NCBI RefSeq assembly: GCF_022539505.1
Contig: NC_061508.1
Location: 264,622,736-264,686,735, forward strand
Direction: 5' to 3'
Length of the DNA: 64,000 nucleotides
DNA from: Lolium rigidum
Taxonomy: Eukaryota; Streptophyta; Magnoliopsida; Poales; Poaceae
Shown here: positions 31,687 through 43,143 of the stretch, one piece after another
Layout of the letters: each line of letters begins with the position of its first letter
How positions within the stretch are numbered: position 1 is the stretch's first letter
Notes under the pieces: model-generated
What the model was told of the DNA's origin: nothing
The model's database searches: none
Seen by the model: only the letters and a program-made list of their open reading frames with translations
Program-made: the position numbers and the translations under genes

Positions 31687-33211
31687 ATGATGGCTGGCGA
31701 GGAGCTCCCCTCCAAGAACCCGCGCACCCGCGGCCCCAACCTGGAGCGCAACGTCGACCCCAACGCCTCCGGCTCGGGCCCAAAGGCGCCACCACCACCG
31801 TCCCGGCTGGAGCAAGTCCGGGCAAAGCTGAGCACCCCGCTCACCACCGGCGCCGGCACCGACGCCGCCGCCGTCGAGGCAGACTTGGAGGCGCACCGCG
31901 TGCTCCTCCTCAAGCAGACCGAGGAGCTGGCTGCTGCTAAGCGCCGGTGGGACATCACCCGGCGCGAGTACAACCGCGCCCACGGCCTCACCCCAGGCGG
32001 TGACAACCCCGGCCGAGCCGGCGAGATCCGCCGCAGAGGCCGCGACCTAGGCGCCGAGATCGACCGCGACGGCGCGGACGAGCCGGCTCCATCCATGGAG
32101 CTGCCCATCTACAACACCCCCGACAAGAACATGCTCGCAGCCGAAGCCGCCGCAGAAGAGCTGCACCGCCTCGAAGGCGAAGAGCTACGCCGCCAGACCG
32201 CGCGGGTGGCTGATTTGGTGAAGGCTGCCAACAGGCAGTCGAAAGACCCCAGGTACGCCCGAGACCCTAGGGCTCCTCACGCTCGTGGTGCCGCAGGCAA
32301 TGCCAGGGACACGGCCGAATCCGCCTCCCCAGCACCAAGCCGGCGCAACGACTCCCGCGCCACGCACGCAGCCTCAAGCCGGCCGAGCCACCAACCAGGC
32401 GGCGGCAGCAGCCGCAGCCGGGCCCCACCAAGCGAGAACCGGGAGCAAGACTCCGAGCCTCGACGCCCACATCGGCCGGCTCCGGAAGCCGGCGGCGCTC
32501 GCCGGCCGGCCCACTCCCGGCTGGGCCCGCGCATCGAGCCCGCCGACGCCAGAGACCGCCTCGACCGGCTGATCGAATCCCGCATCGCGGAAGAGGAGGC
32601 GCCGGCTTGCCCCAAGTGCTTCGGGCCCCGCATCGCCAACGAGCCCGTACTCGACGGCTTCCAGCTCCCCCGCGACACGCCCAAATACGACGGCACAGCC
32701 AAGCCGGAGGACTGGCTGCTGGACTACTCCACCGCAGTCGGCATCTCTCGGGGCAACAAGCGCTGGGCTGTGCGCTACTCCCCCCTCATGCTGCTCGGCT
32801 CCGCCCGCACATGGCTCAACAACCTGCCGGCCCGGCAGCATAAACGGCTGGCTGGACTTCGAGGCCGCCTTCATCAGCAACTTCACCGGCACCTATCGCC
32901 GGCCGGGTCGCCCGCAACAGCTTGAGATGTGCAAGCGGGGCCCGGACGAGGACGGATCGCGCGTACCGACGCGCCGGTGCGAGATGCGCAACTCTTGCGA
33001 GGGCGTGCACGAGATGCAAGCCATCGGCTTCTTCATGGGAGGCTGCCGGCCCAACACCATGCTGTGGCACAAGCTACGCCGCGGCGAGCCCAAGACGATG
33101 GCCGCCTTGATGGCCATCGCCGACAAGTACGCGCCGGCCGAGGAAGCCGGCAAGGCACCGGCCGACGTTTCACCAGCCCCGAGCAAGACGAGACAACAAC
33201 AAGCCGGCTGA
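31687..33211 (+). pseudogene. Tat Gag, frameshifted
   Basis: Opens MMAGEELPSKNPRTRG. The first ~270 codons are Ala/Arg/Pro-rich with a charged coil (EELAAAKRRWDITRREYNRA). The gag core then begins (LDGFQLPRDTPKYDGTAKPE, DWLLDYSTAVGISRGNK, RTWLNNLPA). A frameshift near 32838 moves the signal (GWLDFEAAFISNFTGTYRRP) to another frame. Another change brings CEMRNSCEGVHEMQAIGFF and MGGCRPNTMLWHKL to about 33210. No clear CCHC knuckle is seen. It is non-functional as read, unless sequencing errors are responsible. Confidence 0.75.
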
Positions 33212-33311
33212 GCACAAGCCGGCCGAGGGCGGCTCGCATGGCAGCCGGCGGGACAACTACCGCGGCAAGCGTCACGGCGACCAGCCGGACCGCCGGTACG
33301 GTTCCGCCCAT

Positions 33312-34443
33312 GTGGCAGCCGTGTCGGACAACGCGGCGGGCGGCAGCCGCCGCCGGAAGCAAACGGACCGGCAATGGAAGCCGAAGTACACCTTCGAGCA
33401 GATGCTCGACTCGCCGTGCAAGTACCACAGCGGCAAGAACCCCTCCAACCACACCACCCGCGACCGCCACTTCATGAAGCGGCCGACAAGCGGCGAACCC
33501 CTCCCCCTCCACCCCCGCCTCCTCCGGCCGGCGGGCCGGGTGGTCAAGGCGGCGCGAGAACGCCAACCTCGAGCACCACGAGGCTAACCAAGTGCACCAT
33601 GGCCGATATCTGGCCGAAGACGCTACCTACATCATCTTCACCTCCGAGCCCGAGGACAAGACGAGCCAGCAGAGCCGTTCCCTCGAGGTCAACGCGGTCA
33701 TACCGCCGGTCCCCCAGTACCTAAACTGGTCAGAGCAGGCCATCACCTTCGATCGCCGCGACACACCGGCTGTCCTGCCGAAGCCGGGCAGCTACGCCAT
33801 GGTCCTCGACCCCACCATCGGCACGACTCGGCGCAGCGTGCGATTTTCGCGCGTCCTCATCGACGGCGGCAGCAGCATCAACATCCTCTACCGCGACACC
33901 GCCCGCAAGCCGGGCATCCAGGAGGCCGAGTTGCGCCCCACCCCCACCGTCTTCCATGGCATCGTGCCGGGCCACCGCTGCCGGCCGATCGGCCGGATCA
34001 CGGCCGGAGGTGATGTTCGGGAAGCCGGACCACTTCCGCACCGAGAGAATCGAGTTCGAGGTGGTGGACCTCGTGAGTCCCTACCACGCGCTCCCGGGCA
34101 GGCCGGCCCCGACCAAGTTCATGGCGGTGCCCCACTATGGGTACCCGAAGATGAAGCTGCCCGGCCCAAAGGGGGTCATCACCATAGCCGGCGACTATCG
34201 CCGCTCCATGGACTGCGCCACGCGAGCTCCAAGATGGCCCGGACGCTGGTCATCGCCACCGAGAAGCAGCTCATCCACGACGCCGTTGCCCTCGCCAAAG
34301 CCGCGCGGACGGACATGCCGGCCGTGAGCAACCCGGCTGGGACGACTCACTTCCGGCCGGCCGACAACACCAAGAAGATCCTGCTGGACCCGGCGCAGCC
34401 GGACAAGTACGTCACCATCGGTGCCGGCTTGAGCAAGAAATAG
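33312..34443 (+). pseudogene. Tat Gag-Pol junction and aspartic protease
   Basis: 33312-33587 carries a Gag C-terminal segment (YTFEQMLDSPCKYHSGKNPS). 33592-34443 carries the retropepsin region: YLAEDATYIIFTSEPEDK, AITFDRRDTPAV, then the active site VLIDGGSSINILY with the catalytic Asp codon at 33862. Asp-Gly-Gly in place of Asp-Ser/Thr-Gly is usual in this lineage. A frameshift around 33990-34010 breaks the second half, and a TAG at 34441 separates it from RT. Expected function: polyprotein processing. Confidence 0.7.
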
Positions 34444-34490
34444 GAAAGCGAGCTCACCGGCTTCCTCCGTGAGAATCGGGACATCTTCGC

Positions 34491-36108
34491 ATGGACTCCA
34501 AGAGACATGCCGGGTGTGCCGAGGAGTTGGCTGAGCACCACCTCCACGTCCGGCCCGAAGCCAAGCCGGTGAAGCAGCCTCTCAGGCGCTTCGCCGAAGA
34601 ACGAAGGAAGGCCATCGGTGAAGAAATCGCCCGGCTCCTAGCTGCCGGCTTCATCATGGAAGTACTGCACCCGGACTGGTTGGCGAACCCGGTCCTGGTC
34701 TTGAAGAAGAACGGCTCCTGGCGCATGTGTATCGACTACACCAGCCTAAACAAGGCGTGCCCGAAGGACCCCTTCCCTCTGCCGCGCATAGATCAAGTCA
34801 TAGACTCGACTGCCGGCTGTGAATTGTTGTCTTTTCTAGATGCCTATTCAGGCTACCACCGGATTCCTTTGAATCCGGATGATCAAATAAAGACTTCGTT
34901 CATTACCCCGTACGGGGCTTACCGCTACACGACTATGCCGTTCGGCTTGAAAAATGCGAGCGCCACCTACCAAAGGTGCATGCAAAAGTGTTTGCGGGAT
35001 CAAATCGGCAGAAATGTTCACGCATATGTGGATGATGTCGTTGTAAAAACCAAGGAGATTCCTACCCTCCTTGATGACACGAGAGAAACCTTCACCAATC
35101 TGCGAAGATTCCGGATGAAGCTCAACCCGGCCAAGTGCACTTTCGGCGTGCCAGCCGGCCAACTCCTGGGCTACCTCGTCTCTCAGCGAGGAATCGAAGC
35201 CAACCCGGAGAAGATCAGTGCCATTGAGAAGATGGAGCTGCCGCAGTGCCTCAAAGACGTCCAGAAGTTCACCGGCCGTCCGGCTTCCTTGAGCCGCTTC
35301 GTCGGCCGGGCCGGGGAGAAGGCACTGCCCCTGTATCAATTAATGAGGAAGGCGGACAAGTTCGTCTGGTCACCGCAAGCGGATGAAGCCTTCCGTGACT
35401 TAAAGCGCATGCTCTCAACCGCGCCAATCCTTGCAACGCCGGGTTCAATGGAGCTGATGCTGTTGTACATCGCAGCCACCAACCGAGTGGTTAGCGTTGT
35501 CCTGGTGGTGGAGCGCAAAGAAGCCGAAAACAGAGAGCAGCTGGTCCAGCGCCCAGTATACTACCTCAGCGAAGTGCTCTCCCAGTCGAAGCAAAACTAC
35601 CCCCACTACCAGAAGGTCACCTACGGTGTCTACATGGCGGCCAAGAAGCTCAAGCACTACTTCCAAGAGCATCCCATCCGGGTGGTTGCCACAGCGCCTC
35701 TGGCGGAAATCATCGGTAGTAAGGATGCCAACGGCCGGGTTGCCAAGTGGGCCCTGGAGCTAGCCGCCCACACCATCCTCTACGAGCCACGCACAGCCAT
35801 CAAGTCGCAGATCCTCGCGGACTTCTTCGTCGACTGGGCTGAGATGCAGTACCTGCCGCCCGTGCCGGATTCCACACATTGGAAGATGCACTTCGACGGC
35901 TCGAAGATGCGCAACGGCTTGGGAGCCGGCATCGTCATCACCTCTCCCAAGGGAGACCGACTGGACTACGTCCTGCAGATCCACTTCGCCGCATCCAACA
36001 ATGTGGCGGAGTATGAAGCGCTCATACATGGGCTGAAGTTGGCCAAGGAGATTGGCGTGCGTCGCATACTTTGCTTCGGCGACTCCGACTTGGTTATACA
36101 AGCAAGCA
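34491..36108 (+). pseudogene. Tat reverse transcriptase and RNase H domains
   Basis: An open frame covers the gypsy RT: LLAAGFIMEVLHPDWLANPV, WRMCIDYTSLNKACPKD, SGYHRIPL and MPFGLKNASATYQRCM, with the YVDD catalytic box at 35025-35036. The first RNase H follows (YLSEVLSQSKQNYPHYQKV). The Tat-specific second RNase H begins near 35880 with MHFDGSKMRNGLGAGI and NNVAEYEALIHGLKLA. Near 36108 the second RNase H runs into a frameshift and the remainder lies in the frame 36071-36592. Confidence 0.85.
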
Positions 36109-36592
36109 TCCGGCGACCGGGACGCGAAGGACGCCAACATGGCCTCATACCGCTTCCATGTCCAGCAGCCTATCCGGCTTCTTCGACGGCTGCGAATTCC
36201 ACCATGTGCCACGAGCAAACAACGAGGCGGCTGACGCCTTGTCCAAGATTGGCTCAACCCGGCAAGCCATTCCGCCGGGTATCGCCTTGGCGGTTATCAA
36301 GAAGCCGTCCATCATACCGTCACCGGATTCGGATTCAATATTCGTGCCGGCTGACCCGGGGGCTGCTCAGCCGAACCCGGGGGCTTCATCGCCCAAGTCG
36401 GGGGCTAACAAGCCGAACCCGCCGGCTACCATGCCGAACCCGGGGACTTCTCAGTCCAACCCGGGGGCTCATCGCCACACTCGGGGGCTAGCAAGCCGAA
36501 CCCGCCGGCTAGCAAGCCGAACCCGGCGACCATGCGATCGAAGCCGGAAGCTCCCACGCGGGAGACCCCGTTGGTCGGCGTATTCGAGATAA
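36071..36592 (+). pseudogene. End of second RNase H and proline-rich linker
   Basis: The frame continues the second RNase H (FHHVPRANNEAADALSKIGS with the conserved Asp). A low-complexity linker at about 36345-36536 follows, with units reading roughly PNPGAS, PKSGAN and PNPPAT. At DNA level the linker is an imperfect ~30-base repeat of CCGAACCCGGGGGCT. Its role is unknown; variable linkers between RNase H and integrase are common in Tat elements. Confidence 0.65.
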
Positions 36593-36689
36593 GATGCGTA
36601 CCTTCATGGGCACAAGAATTCCTCTCCTACCTCACCGACGGTGTGCTTGCCCGATGACGTAGTCCGGAGCCGGGCGGATTGAGAGAAGG

Positions 36690-37873
36690 GCCAAGGCCTA
36701 TACAATCATCAACCACGAGCTGTACAAACGCAGCGTAAGTGGGGTGCTCCGGCGGTGCGTCGAGCCGGCTGAAGGGATTGAACTCCTAAGGGAAATCCAT
36801 CAGGGTGAGTGCGGCCACCACGCCTCCTCCCGAGCCATAGTGGCCAAAGCCTTCCGGCACGGTTTTTACGGCCGACCGCGCTCGGAGACGCGAAAGAACC
36901 GGTGAAGAAGTGTAACGGCTGCCAACGCTTCGCCAAGCAAAGGAACACGCCGGCTTCCGCCTTGAAGACCATCCCCATTACCTGGCCATTTGCCGTATGG
37001 GGCTTGGATATGGTGGGCCCATTCAAAATAGCCCGAGGCGGCATGACTCATCTCTTGGTGATGATTGACAAGTTCACTAAGTGGATCGAAGCCAAGCCAA
37101 TCAAGAAGCTGGACGGCTCCACAGCCGTCACATTCCTCAAGGAAATAATCGTGAGATATGGCTACCCGCATAGCATCATCACCGACAATGGCAGCAACTT
37201 CGCCGAAGGCATTTTCAAACGCTATTGCGGGGAGATGGGGATCCGGATGGACCTATCGTCCGTGGCGCACCCGGAAACCAACGGCCAAGTGGAGAAGGCT
37301 AACGGCTTGATCCTAGCCGGCATCCGGCCCCGGTTGGTGGAGCCGCTTGAGCGCTCAGCCGGCTGCTGGATTGAAGAGCTGCCCAGTGTGCTGTGGAGCC
37401 TGCGCACGACGCCAAACCGCTCAGTCGGGTTCACACCCTTCTTCCTCGTACACGGGGCCGAAGCCGTCCTGCCAACTGATATCGAGCACGACGCGCCAAG
37501 AATCAAACTCTACACAGAAGCTGAAGCCAAAGAAGCTCGCGAAGATGGAGTCGACCTGGTTGAAGAGGTCCGGCTGATGGCCGAATCTAGGTCAACCGTG
37601 TATCAGCAAAGCCTCCGTCGCTACCACAGCCGGAAGGTCAAGACCTTAGTATTCCGAGAAGGAGACCTAGTGCTCCGGCTGATCCAACGGACAGCCGGAC
37701 AACATAAACTAGCATCCCCATGGGAGGGTCCCTTCATCGTGAGCAAGGCAGTAGGCAATGATTCCTACTATCTCATAGATGCCCAAGAGGCTAAGAAAAA
37801 CAAGCCGGACAAGGCTGACGAGGAGACTAAACGTCCCTGGAATGTCAGATTACTCCGCCCATTTTACACATGA
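36690..37873 (+). pseudogene. Tat integrase
   Basis: The HHCC zinc-binding region (HQGECGHHASSRA ... CNGCQRFAKQ) spans 36690-36930 across a frameshift near 36880-36895. The catalytic core is in one frame from 36809 to 37873, with catalytic Asp at 37007 (GLDMVGPF), Asp at 37184 (ITDNGSNF) and Glu at 37292 (NGQVEKAN). The C-terminal part ends KTLVFREGDLVL ... WNVRLLRPFYT. No chromodomain is seen, as expected for Tat. The core residues are intact, but the zinc region is frameshifted. Confidence 0.85.
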
Positions 37874-38467
37874 GAACAGGAATGTATGTATCCCTTGTAT
37901 CCCTTTTGTGAGCTATGAAAAGCATGCGCCAAGAGCGCCGTTTCCGACAAGTTTTCGCGTACTTTACCTTGTTTCGCCAATTGGCTTGAACCCTCTCACG
38001 CGGTCGGCTCAGTAACGTGATCCGGTTTCCGACAGCCGGCTTCCGATCCAGCTACAGACCGCAATCCGGCTGTCCGGCTGGCGGGAGTAAGGCCTAGGGA
38101 GCCGGCACGCGAAAAACGACTAAGGGAAAGAGTAAAGGCGAGTTGACTTGCAACTTTTCATAAAAGTGCCGGATTGCCGAATTCAGCTCGTTCGACCGAA
38201 ATACTGTCGGCCTCACCCAGCGGCCCGCTCTTGATCCGGCGACGGATCGCAAGTCGGACGTACGACCGGCGAGGGCACAGCCAAAGAGTGGGGCGGATGG
38301 GAAAAAGCGAACGAGTCGAAAGAAAGCAACTCGGCACACAAATGATTAACAAACACATTAAAGTGTGCCTTAATAAAAGAATAATTATATTGTCTTACAT
38401 ATGCACCCGGCATCCCGGGATTTGATAAATTGTCTTGGCAAAAGCAACAATCGAAAGACAGGTAAAC
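37874..38467. other. Non-coding spacer between pol and the antisense gene
   Basis: No domain on either strand. It contains both convergent 3' ends, so plus-strand pol and minus-strand gene transcripts would terminate here or overlap. Confidence 0.55.
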
Positions 38468-41400
38468 TAAGCGCCGACCGGAGGAGCATCAGTGGAGCCG
38501 GCTGCCGTGTCGTCCTCAGGCACGTCCTCCGCCTCCTCATCCTCCATCTCGTACTCCCCATCGGATGGAGGAGGGTTCGGGTCCGCGACGAAGAGGGTCT
38601 TGTCGACGAACTCGGCGATGGTACTGGCTCGAGCAAGGCGGGCGGCCTTGAGATCGGCTGGGAGCTTGTCCTCCACGCCGGCTCGCCGGAACTCAAGCTG
38701 CCCCGGGTCCACCTCGTTGTACCAGGAGAGGACGAAGGACAGCGCCATGTCGGCACCGGCGCGCGTGGCCGACTCCTTCCGAGCCGAGGAAACGGTCCGG
38801 CGCCTGCTCCATTGCGGAGATGAGGCCGGAGATATCTTGCGGCGCCGCCTCTTCGAGGCCACGGCATGGGCACCAGCTCTTCAGCCGCCTTCCGAAGTTC
38901 CCAGCCGAGCTTGGTGATGGGCTCGATACGGGCAGCCATGGACGCCGGGTGATCCTCCATGCTGAAGTACTCCGAGCTGCCCTCGCCGCCGCCTGCGCTC
39001 CGGGACTCGCGCTCAACGCCAACGGCTGCCAAGGCCGCATCCTCGCGTCTCCGGGAAGGCCGCTGCGGGAAGAAGCATGTCAGAAACCACCAAAAGCCGA
39101 AATAAGCTGAAAAATGCAAATTTTCGAAGTCCTAAAGTAAGACTGGCGGCAGCCGGCACGAGCCGACTGCCCCCAGCCCGAAGATGGAGATTCCGAAGCT
39201 CTAAAGTAAGACTGGCGGCAGCCGGCACGAACCGACTGCCCCCAGCCCGAAGATGGAGATTTCGAAGGAGCAAAGCAAAAGCCTGGCGGCAGCCGGCACG
39301 AGCCGACTGCCCCCAGCCCGAAGATGGAGATAGCGAAAAGACAAGTTTCAGCTGCCGGCTACCAACCTAAGCCGGCAGCCGACAGCCGAAAGCCGGCAAA
39401 GGGAAGGAAACATAGAGGCACTCACCCGACAAGCCGCGATCAAGCGCGCCAATCCCCTCCGTCCGGCGCTTGGCGGTGGCCGTCAGCTCCGTGGACTTGG
39501 TGGTGACTTCCTCCTGAAGCGCAAGCCGTTGCCTCTCCACCTCGTCCAGCCGCCTGCTCAGCTCCGCCAGCTTCTCCTCCCCGTCCTTCTTGAGGGCAGC
39601 AAGCTCCTTAAGGTGGTTAGCCTCAAGCTGGCGCAGCCGCTTCAGCTCCCCATCAGCCACCTGCAGCTTGGCGGCCGCAGCCCGGTTCGCCTCCTCGCTC
39701 GTGACGCACTGAGCGCGGACAACTCGGAGGTCCGACTCCAGCTGTGTGACCCGGGCGGCCTCAGCTGCAAACCGGCAAAAACAAGCCGTCAGTACGAAAG
39801 AAACGACAGCCAACAAAAAATAAGACATCAAGCCGAAAGAAGCATAGAGCTTACCCTTGACGGCCCCCAGCTCACGAGCCAAACCGGCCCGATCCAGCTT
39901 GGCCTTGTGGTAGTGGGTCACGGCGCGGTTGTACAGAGCGGTGCGCCGATCCGCCACAGCCTAAGGAAAAAAGAAAAGTCAGTATGCCAGGCGAAACCCG
40001 GACCGGCTCCAAGCAGCCGGCCCATGCCTCGGAGGGCTACCAGGATGATAACCAAATCAAAAAACAGTTGAAGCATACCTTGCTGGCTTCCTCCACCTTG
40101 GCGACGTTAGCCGCGGCCTCGGTTGCCCTGGCCTTGAGATTGGCCTGCAGGCTGGAGAAGAACATCTCCACCGATGCCTGGCCGGGGTTCCCCTCCCGGC
40201 TGGTCACCTCGTAGGAATCGGCACGGAGCCACGCCTGCTCCATGGTGGCAGCCGAGCCGAGGCTGGAGTCGGAGGCGGACGGCACCTGAAGAAGAAGTGC
40301 GCCCTTGGCCACGTGCAGGCCTTGCGGTGATGCTGATGAGGCCCCCGTCCTCACCAGCGCGCGTGAGTCGGCGCCCTCCGTGCGCGCCGGCTCGTCTCTC
40401 GCCGGCTCCTGCCGGGCCGGCTCCTCCGTCGTCGGCTGCGGCGGCGGCGTCGCTCCGAGCACAGCAGATGGCCCAGCCGGCCCAGTCGTCTCCGGCGCCC
40501 GAGGTGCCTCCTCCGGGCTTTCGTCCAACACCACCACGCTCGGCCTGGCTCCGGCTCCGATCGTGGGCGGCGCAGCCCTACCGGCTCCGGTTCCGGTCGC
40601 AGGCGGTGCGGAACTGCCGGCTCCGGTCGACGGCGGCATTCCCAGACCAGCCCCAGCAGCTGGGCCCAGAGGACGAGTCCGGCCCGGGAACATGTCGTCC
40701 AGCGTCGCCTGGCGAGTCGGCTCAACCCGCGTGCCGCGATCAGGCGCTGAGGCCAGCGGCACGGCGAAGGAAGGCGTCCCCGCGGCAGGCGGCGGCGGTG
40801 TAGATGCGCGCGAGGAAGGCTGCGGCGTCTGCTCCCTCCTCTGGCGGGGAAGCGGCGACACAACGCGCGGAGCTTGCCGGGAGCCGCCGCCCTGGGCAAA
40901 CTTGATAGGGGCCCTAGCCGGATAAACAGAGAGATAATAAGCATAAAAGTAAGGAAAGAAAAGGAATCAAACAAGAAAAGGAGAGAAAGAGCTCACCCGG
41001 CTTGCTCCGGGACCATCTTCGGCTGCTGCCGGCGCAGTTTCTTCGCCTTCGCCTCCAAGGCGGCGGTGGAGCCGGCTCGCTTCGTGCCCTTGGGCGCTGA
41101 AGTCGCCGTGGTGCTTGGCGGCCTCGTACGCAGAGGCACGGCGGGGATGGGCCCCGTGCCGGACATCGCCGGCTCCTCCTCCTCCTCTTGCTGCTCTGGT
41201 GAAGGGGGCGGATTGTGCTCCCCCTGGCCGCCTAGATCAGGCGCCTGCGGCAGGTCGTCGTCGCCGGCATGTTCGCCGGCTTGGTCGGCCGGATCGACGT
41301 GATCCGGCGACCACCTCTTCGTCGCCAGGTCGCCGTCCTCGGCGTTCTGGCGCTCAAAAAGCTAGAAAGACAGAAAAAACATGAACATATGACAAGCCGA

Positions 41401-42342
41401 AAGTCGGCAGAAGAAAAAGGAAGTCGGCCTCGCAGCCGCAAGCCGGAAAATGGCAAAGACATGAGACTTACCCGCGCCGGCGGATGCTCCCTGTCGCAAG
41501 GCACCAGCCCGTAGCTCCAGCTCTCCGTTAGGTTCGCCTTGGTGATGTGGTTCACCCGGCTGGCCACCTGGGCTTTGTTGAGCGGCGCCTTGGACGTCCG
41601 GTTCGGATCGAACCGGCCGGACATGTGCCCGATCTTGTGGGTGCGCATCTGGAGCGGCAGCACCCGGCGCTCGGCGATGGTGCAGAGGAGATCTTCGGCG
41701 GTCAGCCCGCCATCGGTGGCTGTCGCCAGGAAGTCCCAAAGCAGGTTCACCTCGGCGTTCGGATCCGTCGAGCGGGCGTTGTGGCTCCGGTTGATCCGGC
41801 CGGACCGGAGGAGCCGGGTTGAACTCCGGCAAGTTGATCCGGTCGACGAGCGCCCGTCGTTGCGCACGTAGAAGAATGACATCTGCCAATTCTTCACCGA
41901 GTCGACGGTGGGGATTTTGGGGAAAGGCGTACCGGGCCGGGTGTAGATCGAGGCGGCGCCGCAGGCCCGCAGCTGGCCGTCATTGGTTTGGGCCTTCAAG
42001 TAGAAGAGCCGGCTCAGAAGTCGATGTCGGGCCACAGGCCGGCGTAAGCCTCCATGAACGCTACGAAGCAGCTCAAGAGGACGCACGCGTTGGCCGGCAG
42101 GTGATGCGGCTGAAGGCCGAAGTGGTCGAGGAATTGCCGGAAGAATGTCGAAGCCGGCAGGCCCAGCCCACGGTCGAGGTGCGCGCCGAAAACGACGCGC
42201 TCGCCGGGCTCCGGCTTGGGCTCCAACTCCCCGCCGGGCGCCCGCGTGATCACCAACCGCGGGATCCGCCGGAGGCGCACCAGGCGCTCGATGTCGTCCT
42301 CCCGCATGTAGGAGCCCCTCCACGATCCGCCGGGGACGCCAT
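38468..42342 (-). pseudogene. Six-exon antisense gene of the Tat element (gypsy-type transposon domain)
   Basis: All five introns have GT-AG ends. Exons: 42342-41472, 41364-40997, 40913-40079, 39960-39855, 39764-39426 and 39062-38468. Exon 1 begins MASPADRGG and holds the PF04195-type domain (DDIERLVRLRRIPR, HFGLQPHHLPANACV, FMEAYAGLWPDIDF, HKIGHMSGRFDPNR). Frameshifts occur near 42320, 42010 and 41800. Exon 2 is acidic, then basic (KAKKLRRQQPKMV). Exon 3 is Pro/Ala-rich with VVVLDESPEEAPR. Exons 4-5 form a coiled coil (VTQLESDLRVV; RLRQLEANHLKELAALKK). Exon 6 ends EYEMEDEEAEDVPEDD and a stop. Antisense genes of this type are known in plant Tat elements; their role is unknown. Confidence 0.75.
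39122..39340. repeat. Three-copy ~70-bp tandem repeat inside intron 5 of the antisense gene
   Basis: Units begin CTGGCGGCAGCCGGCACGA at 39143, 39212 and 39283 (periods 69 and 71) and continue CCGACTGCCCCCAGCCCG, then AAGATGGAGAT. Confidence 0.9.
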
Positions 42343-42630
42343 TGACGAGGCCGAAGAAGAAGATGACCAGGAGAGGCGGAACGGCGAGGAAGAACCTTGC
42401 GACCGCGGCGGCGACAACGGCGGCTGAGGACGCTCCGTCGAGACGCGCGGCCCCGTGGCGCCGGATTGACGAAGTAACGGCGGCGGATCGGTGGAGGTTC
42501 GCCCGCCGGAGTTCGCCAGCGGGAGACGTTCGCCGGAGCAACAGCGAGCTCGAGCGCGCGGAGAGCGACGGAAGCAGGAACGCGAGGAGGAAGAGAATGG
42601 CAAGTGGCCGCCTCGATGCCTCCCCCACGG

Positions 42631-42640
42631 CATTTATAGC
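42631..42640 (-). promoter_or_regulatory. TATA box of the antisense gene
   Basis: The minus strand reads GCTATAAATG about 290 bases upstream of the ATG at 42342, which is the first ATG downstream of it. No other TATA-like element was seen between them. Equivalent in position to the TATTTAAG upstream of the antisense gene in the truncated Tat element. Confidence 0.55.
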
Positions 42641-43143
42641 CTCCTGCCGCGGGCGGTTGGCTTCCAAGTGGCAGTCGTGGGCCACGTCCCCGGATTTCTC
42701 GCGCCGTAACTCCGCCCACGTCCACAACGGTTATCGAAACGGCCACACCACGTCGCCCACTGCCGCACCGGATCCGGAGGGACATTGATGTGACCAGACG
42801 AACCGACAGCCAGGCCAGGCGTCAGACCGGTCAAGTCGGGCGCAGGACCCGAGGCGGCGGAGACCCCGGCGCGCAGCGAGCCGGAGCCGGACAAAAAGTT
42901 CCACTCGAACCAAAATTCTTCAGCAAGGCGGAGGCGCCATCAAATCTTGCGAGAAAGCAAAAACTATACAAGTGTAAAAGCGGCCGGCTGGGAGCAGCCG
43001 GCAGGAACGAGCCGGACGAGGCGCAGCCGGCTGAATGGAAATTCTCGGTCGGCCCCTCCAAGTGCCGTCAAGTATATTCAAGAAGCCGGGAAAACCTGCC
43101 TAGGTCCTTCTAAACGCAGGACCTTGCCAGCTTCGGGGGCTAA

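Noticed and set aside
41232..42785. 517-codon minus frame as a single protein
   Set aside because: Only parts carry the domain signal. The real gene is spliced and starts near 42342; the N-terminal portion is upstream non-coding sequence read by chance.
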